Positions 14,912 through 23,420 of a stretch of DNA of 64,000 bases are shown in pieces. Below the pieces are notes generated by a model. The model saw only the letters and a program-made list of their open reading frames with translations. It did not search any database and had not been told where the DNA came from. This stretch comes from JAFDVL01 sp964631865 (lineage in GTDB: Bacteria > Acidobacteriota > Blastocatellia > RBC074). Location of the stretch: assembly GCA_964631865.1 (NCBI GenBank), contig CAZWAK010000022.1:4814-68813 (forward strand). The letters run 5' to 3'. Both the position numbers and the translations under genes were made by a program. How positions within the stretch are numbered: the first letter of the stretch is position 1; every line of letters begins with the position of its first letter.

Positions 14912-16318
14912 ATGGCCGGCATTGCCAGCTTTAGCGGATTGGGCAGTGGCATTGACTTCAGCAAATTGACGGACGCCATTCTGGCTGAACGGAGCCGTCC
15001 GATCAGCCAGCTCCAATCCCGCAGCAGCCAACTCAGTAAGCGCAACGACGCTTACAAACAACTCAACACCAAACTCGCCACGCTCACCGAAGCAGCCAAT
15101 GCACTCACCAGCCAAGACCTCGGCAATGGACGTCTGGCGTCGTCCACCGCGACCGACAAAGTCACGGCTTCGGCAGCCGCTTCCGCCGCCACCGGCACGT
15201 TCAGCTTGTCCGTCACACGCCTCGCCAGCAGTTTGACGCAGTCTTCGCGCGTCTATGCGGCAACGACCACTGCCGTCCTGGCCGGAGGAGCCACGACCGC
15301 TACGTTTGAGTTACGCCTGGGCGGCGCAACAGAAGGTACAGAAATCACGATTGATGCGACGAACAACACGCTGGCGGGTTTGCGCGATGCTATCAATGCG
15401 GCCAACGCAGGCGTGACGGCCACGATTGTGGCGACGGATGTCGCGGGCACACAAAACAAATTGGTACTGACTTCTGCCGCAACGGGCAGCACAGGTCGAG
15501 TCGAACTGGTCGAGACGACTGCGACCGGAACCCAGGCGGATTTGGCGCTGACGTCGTTGAATCTGCCCGGCGGGAGTTTTTCCGATCTGGACGCCACCTT
15601 CACACTCAATGGGCTGGCGCTCACTCGTTCCTCCAACACCGTGTCAGACGCGGTTTCCGGCGTGACCTTCAATCTCGTCAACACCGGCAGCGCCACCGTC
15701 ACCGTGTCTTCCAGCAAAACCGATCTCGAAGCCCGCTTGCGCAGCTTCGTCAATGCCTACAACGACGTCCAGGACATCATCGCCGGGCAATACACCGCTG
15801 GCAGCAGCGGGCGACCCGCAGGCACGTTGGTCGGCGATGCCACGCTGCGGACAGTGCAAACACAACTCCGCAACGCCCTCAATCTGAGTTCCACCACCAA
15901 CGGCGGAGCCTTCGACAATTTGACCCAATTGGGCATTGGTCGCAGCGAAGAGGGCAAATTAACGCTGGACGAAACGACGCTCAGTTCGGCCTTGACTAAC
16001 TCTTTCAGCGATGCCCGCGCCCTGTTGTCCGGCTTGTCCAGCACGGACACAGGACTGGCCAACACTTTTTATGAGACCTTCAAAAACCTCAGCGATAGCA
16101 CGACCGGGCTGGTGAAAAACGCCATCACCGGCAACGAAACGTCTATCAAAACCATCGAGAAAACCGTCAGCGATCAACTGGCACGCCTCAGCAGTCTGCG
16201 ACAATCCTTGACCAAACAATTTGCCGCTGTAGATGCCGCGATCAACCAATTGAACGGACAAGGCACAACACTAACGAATCTGTTTGAGGCGCAGCGACAA
16301 AGCACCAAATCCAAATAA
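14912..16318 (+). CDS. fliD: Filament cap protein FliD
   Basis: A 468-residue protein of normal FliD length. The N-terminus (FSGLGSGIDFSKLTDAILAE, RSRPISQLQSRSSQLSKRND) is the FliD N-domain. The middle contains a flagellin-IN segment (IDATNNTLAGLRDAINAANA). The C-terminal domain shows SKTDLEARLRSFVNAYNDVQ and RLSSLRQSLTKQFAAVDAAI. FliD forms the pentameric cap under which flagellin folds into the filament. AGGAGA precedes ATG 14912; the earlier in-frame frame from 14873 would start inside the terminator region. Confidence 0.94.
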   Translation: MAGIASFSGLGSGIDFSKLTDAILAERSRPISQLQSRSSQLSKRNDAYKQLNTKLATLTEAANALTSQDLGNGRLASSTATDKVTASAAASAATGTFSLSVTRLASSLTQSSRVYAATTTAVLAGGATTATFELRLGGATEGTEITIDATNNTLAGLRDAINAANAGVTATIVATDVAGTQNKLVLTSAATGSTGRVELVETTATGTQADLALTSLNLPGGSFSDLDATFTLNGLALTRSSNTVSDAVSGVTFNLVNTGSATVTVSSSKTDLEARLRSFVNAYNDVQDIIAGQYTAGSSGRPAGTLVGDATLRTVQTQLRNALNLSSTTNGGAFDNLTQLGIGRSEEGKLTLDETTLSSALTNSFSDARALLSGLSSTDTGLANTFYETFKNLSDSTTGLVKNAITGNETSIKTIEKTVSDQLARLSSLRQSLTKQFAAVDAAINQLNGQGTTLTNLFEAQRQSTKSK

Positions 16319-16336
16319 ACCTAATGAAAATGTGCC

Positions 16337-16363
16337 GTAGCGCGATTTGGCAAATCGCGCTAC
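16337..16363. repeat. GCGATTTGSCAAATCGC palindrome, copy 2 (before fliS)
   Basis: A 27-base palindrome, perfect except for its central base, running from GTAGCGCG to CGCGCTAC. It is followed by TTTTGAGGAGA, the ribosome site of fliS, like the ATTTTCTGAGGAG after copies 1 and 5. Confidence 0.88.
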
Positions 16364-16381
16364 TTTTGAGGAGATCAACCA

Positions 16382-16819
16382 ATGTCGAATCGAGTGAATC
16401 CGTTGGCGGCCTACGGGAAAATCGCCAACGCGGAAACCAATCCGATGCAGCAAATCATTATGCTCTACGATGGCGCGAGCAAGTTTCTGCGTCTGGCAGC
16501 GACGGACATCGTGGTGGGCGATTTGGCCGCGAAGGCGGAACACTCCAATCGCGCGCTCGACATCATCACTTACTTGCAATCTATTCTGGACTTTGAGCGG
16601 GGCGGCGACGTCGCACCCGCGCTGGATGTGTTTTATACGAGCTTGATGCTGCAAATTTTGAAAGCGAGCGCGGCGTTGGACAGCCATTTGATGGAACAGG
16701 CCGCCGAGCTGTTGCAGCCCGTCCGCGACGCCTGGGCCGCGCAGGCTCCCGCGACGATGCCCGCCGCAGCCCTCGCCGTACAGCCCTCGCTGACCGGCTC
16801 ACACCAACTGATCGCCTAG
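16382..16819 (+). CDS. fliS: Flagellin export chaperone FliS
   Basis: A 145-residue helical protein. FliS marks are NPLAAYGKIANAETNPMQQI, IMLYDGASKFLRLAATDIVV, SNRALDIITYLQSILDFERG and YTSLMLQILKASAALD. FliS binds the C-terminal helix of flagellin in the cytoplasm and prevents early polymerisation. It follows fliD as in most flagellates. The last 35 residues are Ala/Pro-rich and probably disordered. Confidence 0.93.
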   Translation: MSNRVNPLAAYGKIANAETNPMQQIIMLYDGASKFLRLAATDIVVGDLAAKAEHSNRALDIITYLQSILDFERGGDVAPALDVFYTSLMLQILKASAALDSHLMEQAAELLQPVRDAWAAQAPATMPAAALAVQPSLTGSHQLIA

Positions 16820-16841
16820 CACCACCTTGCATTCCACTGCT

Positions 16842-17288
16842 ATGACCACCGCATCCAACCTTGTTGCCGAAGCCGATTCCTTGTTTGATTTGTTGCTGGC
16901 GCAATGCACCGATTTGGAAACGTTGTTGGTGCTGGCGCGGGGCGAAACCGCTGCCGTCGAGGAGCGGAATTTCGATGAACTCATCCGCATCACCGCCGAA
17001 CGCGCGACGTTAGGCGAACGCTTGGAAATCTATCATCAGCAGATTGCCGAACTGCGCCAACGACTCGGCTCCGCCGCCGAACGTGCGCTGACAAGCCCCG
17101 TCGCTCTGCGCATCGCAGAGTTGGTGAACAGCGTGCAGACGCAGGATCAGCAGACGCAGCCTTTATTGCTTAGTGTTCGAGAAGAAATTGGGGAAGAGAG
17201 AAAGAAGCTGAACCACACGACACGCAGTCTGACGGCGTATCTCAACGAGGGCCGAATGCCCGCTGTCGCGTGCGATCAACTGGCCTGA
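16842..17288 (+). CDS. FliT/FlgN-like flagellar chaperone
   Basis: A 148-residue, almost wholly helical protein directly after fliS, where fliT normally lies. It has FlgN/FliT-type features: a first helix LFDLLLAQCTDLETLLVLAR, then RNFDELIRITAERATLGERL, and a long third helix ending VREEIGEERKKLNHTTRSLT, with the end motif TAYLNEG. FliT-type chaperones bind FliD. The family is too diverse to name the gene. Start ATG 16842 is preferred; a TTG at 16827 is possible. The end overlaps the convergent NtrC-type gene by 13 bases. Confidence 0.6.
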   Translation: MTTASNLVAEADSLFDLLLAQCTDLETLLVLARGETAAVEERNFDELIRITAERATLGERLEIYHQQIAELRQRLGSAAERALTSPVALRIAELVNSVQTQDQQTQPLLLSVREEIGEERKKLNHTTRSLTAYLNEGRMPAVACDQLA

Positions 17289-18703
17289 CATTCTTCTAAC
17301 AAATCGTCTTCCGCATCCGGTTGCAGGCGTTTCAATTTCTCGGCAAAGGTCGTCCGTTTCATATGCAACAGTTTTGCCGCGCGCACTTTATTGCCGCCCG
17401 TTTTCTTGAGCGACTTCAACAGCAATTCGCGCTCGACCGTTGCCACAATGGCTTCGTAGCTCAAACCTTCATCGGGAATCGCCACAGGAATCGCCGCCGC
17501 AGGCAAGCTCGTTTCGGCGAGCGGCGTGCTGACGCCGAATTCCGCGCCGCCGCGCACTTCTTCCGGCAAATCGTGCAATTGAATTTCCAGCCGTCCGCCC
17601 GACAATGCCGCCGCGCGTTCCATCGCGTTTTGAAGCTGGCGCACATTGCCCGGCCAATAATAGTGATTCAAAGCGTCCCAGGTTTCCGCCGCAATGGTCT
17701 TCGGCGGCAAGCTGGCACTCGTACAGAAGCGCGCCAACAACTGCTTCGCCAACGGTTGAATGTCGTCGCGGCGCAACCGCAGCGCAGGCAAACGCAGATG
17801 CACGACATTCAAGCGGTAATACAAATCGCGGCGGAAGCTGCCCTCGCTCACGCGCTTTTCCAAATCCGCGCTCGTGGCCGCGACGATGCGCACATCCACT
17901 TTTGTCGTGCGCGACGATCCCAATTTTTCAAATTCGCGCTCCTGCAACACGCGCAGCAGCTTGGCCTGCAACGGCAAACTCATGTCGCCGATTTCATCCA
18001 GAAACAACGTGCCGCCATCGGCTTGCTCAAAGCGTCCGACCCGCGCGGCGTGTGCTCCGGTGAACGCGCCTTTGACGTGGCCGAAGAGTTCGTCTTCGAG
18101 CAATTGTTCGGGAATCGCCGCACAGTTCAGCGCAACCAACGGACGATGACCGCGCGGACTGTGTTGATGAATCGCGCGCGCGACCAATTCTTTGCCTGTG
18201 CCGGTTTCGCCTGTGATGAGAACCGTCGTATTGAACGGCGCGATGGAGGTCGCCTGGGTCAACAGCGTGCGCATCACGTGCGACTCGGCCACGATGTCTA
18301 CGGGAGTCATGCCGCTGCCTGCGCTCGACAGCGCCTGCCGCGACACTCGTTCGGCAGCCACGCTGAGCGCGCTCAGCAAATCTTCGGCGGCCAGCGGCTT
18401 CATCAAAAACTCGGTCGCGCCGCGCTTCATCGCTTCGACCGCCGTTTCGATGGTGGCGTGCGCCGTGATGACAATCGTAATGATGCCGGGACGCAAACGC
18501 GGGCAATGTTGCAACAGATCAAGCCCGGACATGCCCGGCAAATTGAGATCGAGCACGACAATATCGAACGGTTCTTTTTCCAGCCGCTCCACCGCTTCTT
18601 CCGCACTCCGCACCGCCGTTGCAAAGTATTCGGGCACGACGGATCGCAGCACCAGGTCACGCACTTCCAGATCAGCTTCAACCAATAAAATCCGTGTCTT
18701 CAT
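17276..18703 (-). CDS. NtrC-family sigma-54-dependent response regulator (flagellar master activator type)
   Basis: A 475-residue regulator. Residues 1-120 are a receiver domain with phospho-acceptor D52 in LDLNLPGMSG and Lys in LMKPL. Residues 137-365 are the AAA+ domain with Walker A GETGTGKE (165-172) and the sigma-54-contact loop GAFTGA (212-217), so it should activate sigma-54 polymerase. The C-terminus has a Fis-type helix-turn-helix (GGNKVRAAKLLHMKRTTFAE). It resembles FleR/FlrC/FlgR activators. It is the only gene on this strand within the flagellar locus, divergent from flgB, whose promoter region has a -24/-12 site. No sensor kinase gene is in the window. A GTG at 18706 is an alternative start. 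Confidence 0.88.
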   Translation of the reverse strand: MKTRILLVEADLEVRDLVLRSVVPEYFATAVRSAEEAVERLEKEPFDIVVLDLNLPGMSGLDLLQHCPRLRPGIITIVITAHATIETAVEAMKRGATEFLMKPLAAEDLLSALSVAAERVSRQALSSAGSGMTPVDIVAESHVMRTLLTQATSIAPFNTTVLITGETGTGKELVARAIHQHSPRGHRPLVALNCAAIPEQLLEDELFGHVKGAFTGAHAARVGRFEQADGGTLFLDEIGDMSLPLQAKLLRVLQEREFEKLGSSRTTKVDVRIVAATSADLEKRVSEGSFRRDLYYRLNVVHLRLPALRLRRDDIQPLAKQLLARFCTSASLPPKTIAAETWDALNHYYWPGNVRQLQNAMERAAALSGGRLEIQLHDLPEEVRGGAEFGVSTPLAETSLPAAAIPVAIPDEGLSYEAIVATVERELLLKSLKKTGGNKVRAAKLLHMKRTTFAEKLKRLQPDAEDDLLEECQAS

Positions 18704-19146
18704 CACAGGGAACCGAATCGGCGCACGCAGTTGTCAGTCGGCGCATACAAGAAATTACGACTGTCTTCCAGGGGGGAAACATGGTTTGCGGGTTCGTAGG
18801 AGCCGCTGGAAAAATCAGTCAGGGAAACATTCGTGGGCCAGCATTTTGAGGTTCAAGGGCTGTTCAGGGTTGTGTCGGGTACCGAGGCAGGCGGCAGTTT
18901 AGCGAAAACTTGAGGTATTGCAAGAAGAAAATATGAGAATGTGACAAAAGCTCGGCTGCTTTCGGTCAATTTGACGGTGGCTTCGCGTTCAGGGTGACGA
19001 AATCACGGCAGTCGCTTGAGGAAATGTCGGCGCGCTGGCAGCCGAGCGTGCCCTGTTCTTCCCTCCATTTGAACTAACCCCAACCATTTCAGCAATTATC
19101 TTTCAGGCACGTCGGTTGCTTAGGCTGCCGATGGAGGTATGGGACT
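18704..19146. promoter_or_regulatory. Divergent control region between the NtrC-type gene and flgB
   Basis: A 443-base stretch without a gene. It holds the -24/-12 promoter at 19105-19120. It also holds a widely spaced inverted repeat: GCTCGGCTGC (18950-18959) and GCAGCCGAGC (19038-19047). These two 10-base sites lie about 70 and 160 bases upstream of the promoter, where upstream activator sites for NtrC-type proteins are usual. That they bind the activator is inference. Confidence 0.5.
19105..19120 (+). promoter_or_regulatory. Sigma-54 (-24/-12) promoter of flgB operon
   Basis: AGGCACG-N4-TTGCT. The consensus is TGGCACG-N4-TTGCW, so only one base of the core differs. The invariant GG (19106-19107) and GC (19118-19119) are ten bases apart. 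Transcription would start near 19131, leaving a very short leader with GGAGG at 19133-19137. Confidence 0.82.
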
Positions 19147-19533
19147 ATGGACGCACCGGGTCTGGACAGAATTACCCATTTGTTATCGCAGTTTTTAGAC
19201 GTACACAGCCGTCGCGCGCAAATCGTGTCCAGCAATCTGGCCAACTCGGACACGCCCGGCTATCAAGCACAGGAACTGGAGTTCACCGATTACCTGGAGC
19301 AAGCCACTGAAGCTGCTTTGATGCCCGGCTCGCGCAGCACAACCGCCTCGCTGGAACACACGCCGCGCGTCATCGCGCAAGCCAATCGTGTGTCCGGGTT
19401 GGATGGCAACAACGTGGACGCGGGATACGAAATGGCCACGCTTTCCAACGCAGGCATGAACTATTTGACCGGCACGACGATGCTGCAATCGCGGATTCGC
19501 ACGCTGCGGATGGCCATTCGGGAAGGAAGGTAA
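19147..19533 (+). CDS. flgB: Flagellar basal-body rod protein FlgB
   Basis: A 128-residue proximal rod protein, normal length. N-terminal motif: HSRRAQIVSSNLANSDTPGY then QAQELEFTDYLEQA. C-terminal: GNNVDAGYEMATLSNAGMNY, with TMLQSRIRTLRMAIREG. It is the first gene of the flgB-flgC-fliE-fliF-...-flhB run and has the best sigma-54 promoter of the window just upstream. Confidence 0.94.
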   Translation: MDAPGLDRITHLLSQFLDVHSRRAQIVSSNLANSDTPGYQAQELEFTDYLEQATEAALMPGSRSTTASLEHTPRVIAQANRVSGLDGNNVDAGYEMATLSNAGMNYLTGTTMLQSRIRTLRMAIREGR

Positions 19534-19547
19534 CGGGGTGATTTCAG

Positions 19548-19568
19548 ATTTGAAATTTGAAATTTGAA
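19548..19568. repeat. ATTTGAA heptamer tandem repeat, locus 3
   Basis: Three ATTTGAA units in direct tandem, between flgB and flgC. Same word as at 3916 and 9098. Confidence 0.85.
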
Positions 19569-19586
19569 ATTGCCGCATCAGTAACT

Positions 19587-20057
19587 ATGTCACTCTTCAC
19601 CATCTTCAAAATTTCCTCGCAAGGCATGACGGCGCAGCGCGAGCGATTGGAAACAGCGGCGGCGAATTTAGCCAACGCGCACTCCACGCGCACCAACGAA
19701 GGCGGGCCGTATCGTCGCCGCGACATGCTGTTTGAAACCGTGCCGATGCCGCCGCAGAACCCTTTTTCGGAAGCGCCGTTTGCAGCGTCAAGCAGTTTGT
19801 TTGCCGATGCACAAGCGGGCGTACCGCAGGGTGTGCGCGCCAGCACGGAGTTGGCATCGCCCGATCAATTCATTCGTCGCCTTGATCCGAGCCACCCGGA
19901 TGCAGACGCCGATGGCTATATGAAATTGCCCGACGTAGACCCGCTCGAAGAAACCGTCAATATGATCTCCGCCGCGCGCTCGTTTGAAGCCAACGCTACG
20001 GCTTTCAATACGGCGAAAGAACTCGCGCGCGCGACGCTCAAGTTAGGTGAATCGTAA
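19587..20057 (+). CDS. flgC: Flagellar basal-body rod protein FlgC
   Basis: A 156-residue rod protein. N-terminal: FKISSQGMTAQRERLETAAA then NLANAHSTRTNEGGPYRRRD. C-terminal: DPSHPDADADGYMKLPDVDP then LEETVNMISAARSFEANATA. Start ATG 19587 sits at the domain; the in-frame ATG at 19557 lies in the ATTTGAA repeat. Its stop TAA shares a base with the fliE ATG. Confidence 0.93.
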   Translation: MSLFTIFKISSQGMTAQRERLETAAANLANAHSTRTNEGGPYRRRDMLFETVPMPPQNPFSEAPFAASSSLFADAQAGVPQGVRASTELASPDQFIRRLDPSHPDADADGYMKLPDVDPLEETVNMISAARSFEANATAFNTAKELARATLKLGES

Positions 20058-20362
20058 TGAAAACAGATGGAACATTGGCGATGACGATGCCCACGCCGAT
20101 TGCCTCGCCCACGCTGGCTGGCTCAATTCTGGGCGCTGGCTCGTCGTCGTTTGGCGAATATGTGAAAACGTCGGTCGAGGCGTTGGATCGCAAGCAAAAA
20201 AACGCGGAGCAGGAAATCGGCAAAGCCGTCACGGGCGAATCGCAAGACCTGCATCGCACCATCATCGAATTGCAAACCGCCGATCTCAGCTTTCAATTGG
20301 CGTTGCAAATTCGCAACAAATTCATCAATGCCTTTGAAGAGGTAATGCGAATGCAGGTGTGA
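20057..20362 (+). CDS. fliE: Flagellar hook-basal body protein FliE
   Basis: A 101-residue protein, normal FliE length. It has SSFGEYVKTSVEALDRKQKN, KAVTGESQDLHRTIIELQTA and the end LSFQLALQIRNKFINAFEEV with MRMQV. FliE joins the MS ring to the rod and is the first exported rod part. It overlaps flgC by one base. Confidence 0.93.
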   Translation: MKTDGTLAMTMPTPIASPTLAGSILGAGSSSFGEYVKTSVEALDRKQKNAEQEIGKAVTGESQDLHRTIIELQTADLSFQLALQIRNKFINAFEEVMRMQV

Positions 20363-20369
20363 GTTTATT

Positions 20370-20467
20370 GGTACAGTACAGGGAGCGGTAGCGACCTGAT
20401 AGTCGCCCGATAACTCGCTGCACTGCACCAACTCCCACCAGGTCGCTACCGCTCTCTGTACTGTACC
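20370..20467. repeat. Inverted repeat, family 'GGTACRGTACAGGGAGCGG', copy 1 (touching fliF start)
   Basis: Arms 20370-20398 and 20439-20467 pair over 29 bases with one mismatch. The same sequence, with a shorter loop, is at 44251-44327. The right arm ends 2 bases before the fliF ATG, so fliF has no normal Shine-Dalgarno and its start lies at the foot of the stem. Confidence 0.88.
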
Positions 20468-20469
20468 GA

Positions 20470-22299
20470 ATGCCCGAATTTCTCTCGCAATGGATCGCTT
20501 TGTGGAACCGGCTCACGCGGCGGCAACGCATCAGTGTTGGCGCGGCGGTGGCAGGCACGATTGCCTTGATGGGGACGCTGGTGTATTTCGGTTCGCAAAC
20601 CGAATACGGCGTGTTGTTTTCTGACCTCAAGACTACCGACGCGCAAGCGATCATCGAACAATTGAAAGCCTCCAACGTGCCGTATCGCCTCTCAGGCGGC
20701 GGCGCGACGATCAGCGTGCCCTCCGAGCGCGTGCCAGAACTGCGTTTGCAAATGGCTTCGTCAACACTCACGGGCGGGCATGTGGGCTTCGATATTTTTG
20801 ACCGCGCCAATTTCGGCGCGACAGATTTCTCGCAAAAAGTGAATTACCAACGCGCGCTCGAAGGCGAACTGGCGCGTACGCTGGAAGGTCTGGACGAAGT
20901 CGAAACCGCGCGCGTCCACATCACGCCGCCGCGCGAATCGGTCTTTGCCGAAAAGAAAGAAAAGGGCAAAGCGTCGGTCGTGTTACGAATGCGACAAGCC
21001 CGCGAATTGTCGCGCGAACGCACCGATGCCATCGTCAATCTCGTCGCGTCCTCAGCCGAAGGACTTGATCCGGCAGACGTCACCGTGATGGACAATCGCG
21101 GACGTTTGTTGTCTGCGCCGGGACGCAATACCGGAGCCGCCGCAGGTGCGAATGTCTTCAATTCGCATCTCGAAGCGCGGCAAAAACTCGAAACCGAAAC
21201 CGCCGCGCGCATCATCGCGTTGCTCGAACCCGTCGTCGGCAAAGGCCACGTGCAAGCCGATGTAGCCGCCGATGTAGATTTCAGTCAGGTCGAACAAACC
21301 GAAGAAAAATACGATCCGCAATCCGCCGTCATTCGCTCGCAGCAAAGCTCGGCAGAATATCGCACGCCCGGCGCAGGCGTCATCGGCGGTGTAGTCGGCG
21401 CACGCGGCAATGATCCCGGTTTGCGCGTTCCGCCACCCACGCCCACGCCCACGCCCACACCAACGCCCAACGCATCAGGGCAACCCGTCGCCACGCCGCA
21501 ACCGACGCCTGCGATGCCGCCGCAACTCGCGCCCGACCAGCGCAACGCGGCGACGCTCAATTATGAAATTGACAAGACCGTGCGGCGCACGATTGGCGGC
21601 TTGGGGCGCGTCACACGTCTGTCGGCTTCGGTGTTGGTGGATCACAAAGCCGTGAACGGTGCGTCCGTCGCGCGTGCGCCCGAAGAGTTGAAGCGGATTC
21701 AGGATTTGGTCGCAGCGGCAATTGGCATTGACACGAAACGCGGCGATCAAGTCGTCGTCGAATCGTTCCCCTTCAACAAACTCGACAGCGAAGCGAGCAA
21801 GCCGTCGTGGCTGGAGCGCTATCGCGATATGGTGATGACGGGGATCAAATACGGCTCGCTCGTGCTGGCTGCGCTGTTATTGATTTTCTTCGTCGTGCGC
21901 CCGGCGCAAAAAGCCCTCAAAGCTTCCAGTGAACCGGAACCCAAATTGTTGGCGGCAGCGGAAGTCGCCGAAGCCAAAGACGCGGTGACAGAAGGCACCT
22001 CCCAACTCGAAGAGCGCCGCGACAATCAATTGGAAGCGCCCGCGTCCGACGCTGCCACCGTCGCGCAACTGTTGGGCGACAACACGCCGCGCACCGTGGC
22101 CGAATTGGAGGCCGAAATGAAGTCTCAACAAGAAGCGAAACAGAACGACAAAGCCGCTGAATCGGCAGCGTCCGGCGCAACCAAAGTGGAGTTGTCTTCG
22201 CCGCTGGTTTTGCGCGAACGATTGACCGAACGCAGCCGCCAGGAACCGGAACTCGTCGCAATGACCTTGCGCACGTGGCTGCACGAAACTAGGAACTAA
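20470..22299 (+). CDS. fliF: Flagellar MS-ring protein FliF
   Basis: A 609-residue protein. Transmembrane helices lie near residues 25-43 and 457-477. Between them are the YscJ/FliF domain (DAQAIIEQLKASNVPYRLSG, FGATDFSQKVNYQRALEGEL, ETARVHITPPRESVFAEKKE) and the FliF C domain. A TP-repeat linker (about residues 320-350) sits before NYEIDKTVRRTIGGLGRVTR. The cytoplasmic C-terminus (REQ-like end RSRQEPELVAMTLRTWL) binds FliG, encoded 3 bases downstream. The start at the foot of a 29-bp hairpin is unusual. Confidence 0.94.
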   Translation: MPEFLSQWIALWNRLTRRQRISVGAAVAGTIALMGTLVYFGSQTEYGVLFSDLKTTDAQAIIEQLKASNVPYRLSGGGATISVPSERVPELRLQMASSTLTGGHVGFDIFDRANFGATDFSQKVNYQRALEGELARTLEGLDEVETARVHITPPRESVFAEKKEKGKASVVLRMRQARELSRERTDAIVNLVASSAEGLDPADVTVMDNRGRLLSAPGRNTGAAAGANVFNSHLEARQKLETETAARIIALLEPVVGKGHVQADVAADVDFSQVEQTEEKYDPQSAVIRSQQSSAEYRTPGAGVIGGVVGARGNDPGLRVPPPTPTPTPTPTPNASGQPVATPQPTPAMPPQLAPDQRNAATLNYEIDKTVRRTIGGLGRVTRLSASVLVDHKAVNGASVARAPEELKRIQDLVAAAIGIDTKRGDQVVVESFPFNKLDSEASKPSWLERYRDMVMTGIKYGSLVLAALLLIFFVVRPAQKALKASSEPEPKLLAAAEVAEAKDAVTEGTSQLEERRDNQLEAPASDAATVAQLLGDNTPRTVAELEAEMKSQQEAKQNDKAAESAASGATKVELSSPLVLRERLTERSRQEPELVAMTLRTWLHETRN

Positions 22300-22301
22300 C
22301 T

Positions 22302-23420
22302 ATGGCTGAAGTAGCAACCGCAGCACAAATGCTGGAAGCCCTCGACGAGGAGGAAGAAGTTTCCTCGTCGCTTCCTGTCGTACAAGCTGGCAACGCGCTG
22401 CGGCGCTTGGCGGAAAGCGTGCCGGGCACGCGCAAGGCAGCGATTTTATGTGCTTCGCTGGACGACGAGGCGATCAGCGAAGTCTTCCGCTATTTGGAGG
22501 AAGACGAAGTGCAAGCCATCTCGCGCGAACTGGCGTCGTTGCAGCAAATTCCGGCGGAAGTCGCGCACGAAGTGTTACAGGAATTCGAGCAACTGCTGAC
22601 CGCGCGCAACTATGTCATCACGGGCGGCATTGATTATGCCAAGCGGCTCATCACCAAAGCCTACGGCCCGGAAACCGCGCGCCGCTTGCTGGATCGCATC
22701 ACGCGCTCGCTCGAATCTACGGTCGGCTTCGATGCGCTGCAAAAAATTGATCCGCAGCAACTCTCGAAACTCTTTCAGAACGAACATCCGCAAACCATCG
22801 CGCTCGTGCTGGCACATCTGGAACCGCAAACGGCAGCCGCGACGTTGCGTTGTTTGCCCGAAGCACAACGCGCCGACATTGCGTTGCGGATGGCGAGTCT
22901 GCAATCCATTTCGCAGGACGTCATTCGGCAAATCTCCGTCGTGCTCGATCACAAACTCAAAGCCATCGGCAACGACAATCGGCAAGCGGTCGGCGGCGTG
23001 CGCCCGGTCGCGGAAATCTGCAATCGGCTCGAACGCGACATCGCGCAAAAAATGCTCGAAGAAATCGAAGCCGGCAATCCCGATCTCGCGCTGGCGATTC
23101 GCAACCTGATGATGACGTTCGACGATCTGTTGCTGGTGGACGATCTCGGCATCCGCGAACTGTTGCAGCGCGTGGACAAGAAAGTGCTGGCGCTCGCGCT
23201 CAAAGGCACAACCGCCGAATTGCAGACGCGCTTCTTCTCAAATATGTCGTCGCGCGCGGTCGAGATGATGAAAGAAGAAATGGACTTCATGGGACAGGTC
23301 AAAGTCCGCGACGTCACGGGCGCACAACGCGAAATCGTGGACATTATGCGCGAACTCGAAGAGCAAGGCGTCATCAACCTCGGCGGCGGCGAGGGCGGAG
23401 AGGACGGCTATGTCAGCTAG
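22302..23420 (+). CDS. fliG: Flagellar motor switch protein FliG
   Basis: A 372-residue rotor protein. It has the FliG N domain (KAAILCASLDDEAISEVFRY), the middle domain with the EHPQ motif (FQNEHPQTIALVLAHLEPQT, near residue 160) and the C domain with the charged torque helix (DDLLLVDDLGIRELLQRVDK, MSSRAVEMMKEEMDFMG). About 25 acidic residues precede the usual N-terminus. It links the MS ring to FliM/FliN and meets the MotA stator. Its end overlaps fliH by 11 bases. Confidence 0.95.
   Translation: MAEVATAAQMLEALDEEEEVSSSLPVVQAGNALRRLAESVPGTRKAAILCASLDDEAISEVFRYLEEDEVQAISRELASLQQIPAEVAHEVLQEFEQLLTARNYVITGGIDYAKRLITKAYGPETARRLLDRITRSLESTVGFDALQKIDPQQLSKLFQNEHPQTIALVLAHLEPQTAAATLRCLPEAQRADIALRMASLQSISQDVIRQISVVLDHKLKAIGNDNRQAVGGVRPVAEICNRLERDIAQKMLEEIEAGNPDLALAIRNLMMTFDDLLLVDDLGIRELLQRVDKKVLALALKGTTAELQTRFFSNMSSRAVEMMKEEMDFMGQVKVRDVTGAQREIVDIMRELEEQGVINLGGGEGGEDGYVS

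Noticed and set aside
17321..18688. A 455-codon open frame opposite the NtrC-type gene
   Set aside because: No domain, Arg/Phe/His-rich composition typical of an antisense shadow; the minus strand carries all NtrC motifs.
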